A stretch of DNA of 5,623 nucleotides from an uncultured Holdemanella sp. (GTDB taxonomy: Bacteria; Bacillota_I; Bacilli_A; Erysipelotrichales; Erysipelotrichaceae). Positions 4,648-5,623 of this stretch are shown in pieces (the stretch's first letter is position 1; every line of letters begins with the position of its first letter). The stretch spans positions 1 to 5,623 of the forward strand of contig CAAEDN010000119.1 in the NCBI GenBank assembly GCA_900754615.1, read 5' to 3'. Under the pieces are notes generated by a model, which worked only from the letters and a program-made list of their open reading frames with translations, was not told where the DNA came from and ran no database searches. The position numbers and the translations under genes were made by a program.

Positions 4648-5529
4648 ATGCAACACATTATTCATGAGCTTCAAAGAGAAAAGAAGCTAAGACTATTAAC
4701 GTCAACCGTAATGATTGTATTTAGTGCTTTTATGCAGTGCTATATACTAAATGTCTTTATGGCACCGTGTAACTTAATTTCTGGAGGCTTTACAGGTTTA
4801 GCTTTGTTGATTAACAAAGTTTGTGCATTATGGAACATTAACTTTCCTACTCAAGTAGGAATCATCGCATTAAATGTTCCAGCCGCTATACTTTGTTACA
4901 AACACATCTCACCTAGATTTACATTTTTGAGTTGTATACAATTCTTTCTGGTATCCTTCTTTATTTCCATCCTCCATTTTGACCCTTTCTTTGAAGATCA
5001 TATTCTTAACGTTTTATTTGGTGGCTTCTTATGGGGCTTCTCCATTTCCCTATCCCTAAGAGCTGGAGGATCTACTGGAGGAACCGATTTCATTGCCCAA
5101 TACGTTTCAAGTAAGATTCACAGAGGAATCTGGGATTATGTATTCTTCTATAACTGCGCTATGATTATTATCTTTGGATACTTATGCGGATGGATTTATG
5201 CAGGATATTCCATTCTATTCCAATTCTTATCTACAAAAACAATCTCCTCTTTATATCAAAGATATGCACAGATTACAGTTGAATTTACGACAAACGATCC
5301 AGACCCAATCATTGATGCCTTTATGGCCACATGCAGACATGGTATGAGCGTATTTGAATGTTATGGCGCATATAGCCACCGAAAATATTATGTATGTAAA
5401 GCCGTTATTTCTACCTATGAATTAAGAGACGTTGTAGAAAACGTAAGAAAAGTAGATCCTAAAGTATTGATCAATACTTACAATACTGTAAATTTCTACG
5501 GAAACTTCTATCAAAAACCTTTGGAGTAG
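4648..5529 (+). CDS. YitT-family membrane protein (DUF161 + DUF2179)
   Basis: The 293-residue product has the standard YitT layout. A charged N-terminus (1-15) precedes an integral membrane domain (about 16-200, PF02588) with roughly five to six spans. A soluble C-terminal DUF2179 domain (about 207-288, PF10035) follows and is probably cytoplasmic. Family signposts are APCNLISGGFTGLALLI (39-55) and the glycine-rich RAGGSTGGTDFIA (138-150). In DUF2179 the usual GAYT segment appears as YGAYSHRKYYV (239-249), and the end reads VNFYGNFY where relatives usually have a G-x-G-F motif. The family is widespread in Firmicutes, often in several copies per genome; its substrate is unknown. Some members have been linked to small-molecule or peptide export, which is not shown here. 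An upstream in-frame ATG at 4618 would add ten residues but falls at the predicted transcription start. Single-gene unit with its own promoter and terminator. Confidence 0.91.
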   Translation: MQHIIHELQREKKLRLLTSTVMIVFSAFMQCYILNVFMAPCNLISGGFTGLALLINKVCALWNINFPTQVGIIALNVPAAILCYKHISPRFTFLSCIQFFLVSFFISILHFDPFFEDHILNVLFGGFLWGFSISLSLRAGGSTGGTDFIAQYVSSKIHRGIWDYVFFYNCAMIIIFGYLCGWIYAGYSILFQFLSTKTISSLYQRYAQITVEFTTNDPDPIIDAFMATCRHGMSVFECYGAYSHRKYYVCKAVISTYELRDVVENVRKVDPKVLINTYNTVNFYGNFYQKPLE

Positions 5530-5545
5530 CAATACTCCTTTTTTT
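5523..5545 (+). terminator. Intrinsic terminator overlapping the YitT stop codon
   Basis: GGAGTA (5523-5528) pairs with TACTCC (5533-5538) around a GCAA tetraloop of the stable GNRA type, followed by seven U residues (5539-5545). The TAG stop (5527-5529) spans the top of the left arm and the first loop base. Confidence 0.85.
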
Positions 5546-5623
5546 ATATATTAAGAAATTGGTTTCGGGGAAAATGAATTTGGAAATTTAAGAATGACTG
5601 AATTATTTGAATCTAGGATTATA
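5546..5623. other. Short 3' edge, no supported gene
   Basis: An open frame runs from the stop ending near 5555 through the right edge. It reads EIGFGENEFGNLRMTELFES in the plus direction, with an internal ATG at 5594. It lacks a good ribosome binding site and is too short to assign. It could be the start of the next gene or a remnant. Confidence 0.25.

Noticed and set aside
5556..5623. Start of a new gene at the right edge
   Set aside because: Only about twenty codons are visible, with no good ribosome binding site and no recognisable family.
1..5623. CRISPR array, insertion sequence ends or toxin-antitoxin operon
   Set aside because: No regularly spaced repeats, no terminal inverted repeats with target duplications, and no recognisable toxin-antitoxin pair were seen.

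Overview
The window is AT-rich chromosomal DNA of a low-GC Gram-positive bacterium (Bacillota). The evidence is strong AGGAGG-type ribosome binding sites, a TTG start, CCA-encoding tRNA genes, short intergenic spacers and U-rich intrinsic terminators. The protein families (a divergent TrmH/SpoU methyltransferase, an AI-2E-type permease, an ArsP_2-type metal exporter and a YitT/DUF2179 protein) fit an anaerobic Firmicute. Erysipelotrichia is my guess, but nothing here proves it.

Layout. Positions 1 to about 986 hold no intact gene. On the minus strand I can read decayed coding sequence: a zincin-type metallopeptidase fragment with a HEYGH motif running off the left edge, a second protein tail ending at 489, and an orphan intrinsic terminator between them. 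This looks like an eroding prophage or other mobile remnant. Positions 1056-1775 (minus) encode a TrmH/SpoU-family RNA methyltransferase with its own terminator and an apparently leaderless start. Divergent from it, 1850-3007 (plus) encodes an AI-2E/PerM-family permease. Next, 3075-3959 (plus, TTG start) encodes an ArsP_2/DUF2899-type putative heavy-metal or manganese exporter with an acidic, cysteine-containing cytoplasmic-type loop. A small broken membrane-protein gene lies at 3982-4172 (minus), followed by a tRNA-Cys/tRNA-Leu transcription unit at 4312-4479 (minus) with promoter and terminator. Finally 4648-5529 (plus) encodes a YitT-family membrane protein (DUF161 plus DUF2179).

The genes do not form an operon or pathway. 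Each plus-strand gene has its own candidate promoter and its own terminator. In all three cases the stop codon lies inside the terminator hairpin, so they are compact single-gene units. The three intact plus-strand genes are all polytopic membrane proteins of poorly defined substrate.

I do not see a clear new defence or mobile system. The points most worth checking are the metallopeptidase remnant, the loss of canonical SpoU motif residues in the methyltransferase, its leaderless start, the metal-loop variant of the exporter, the frameshifted small membrane gene, and a U-U mismatch in the tRNA-Leu acceptor stem.
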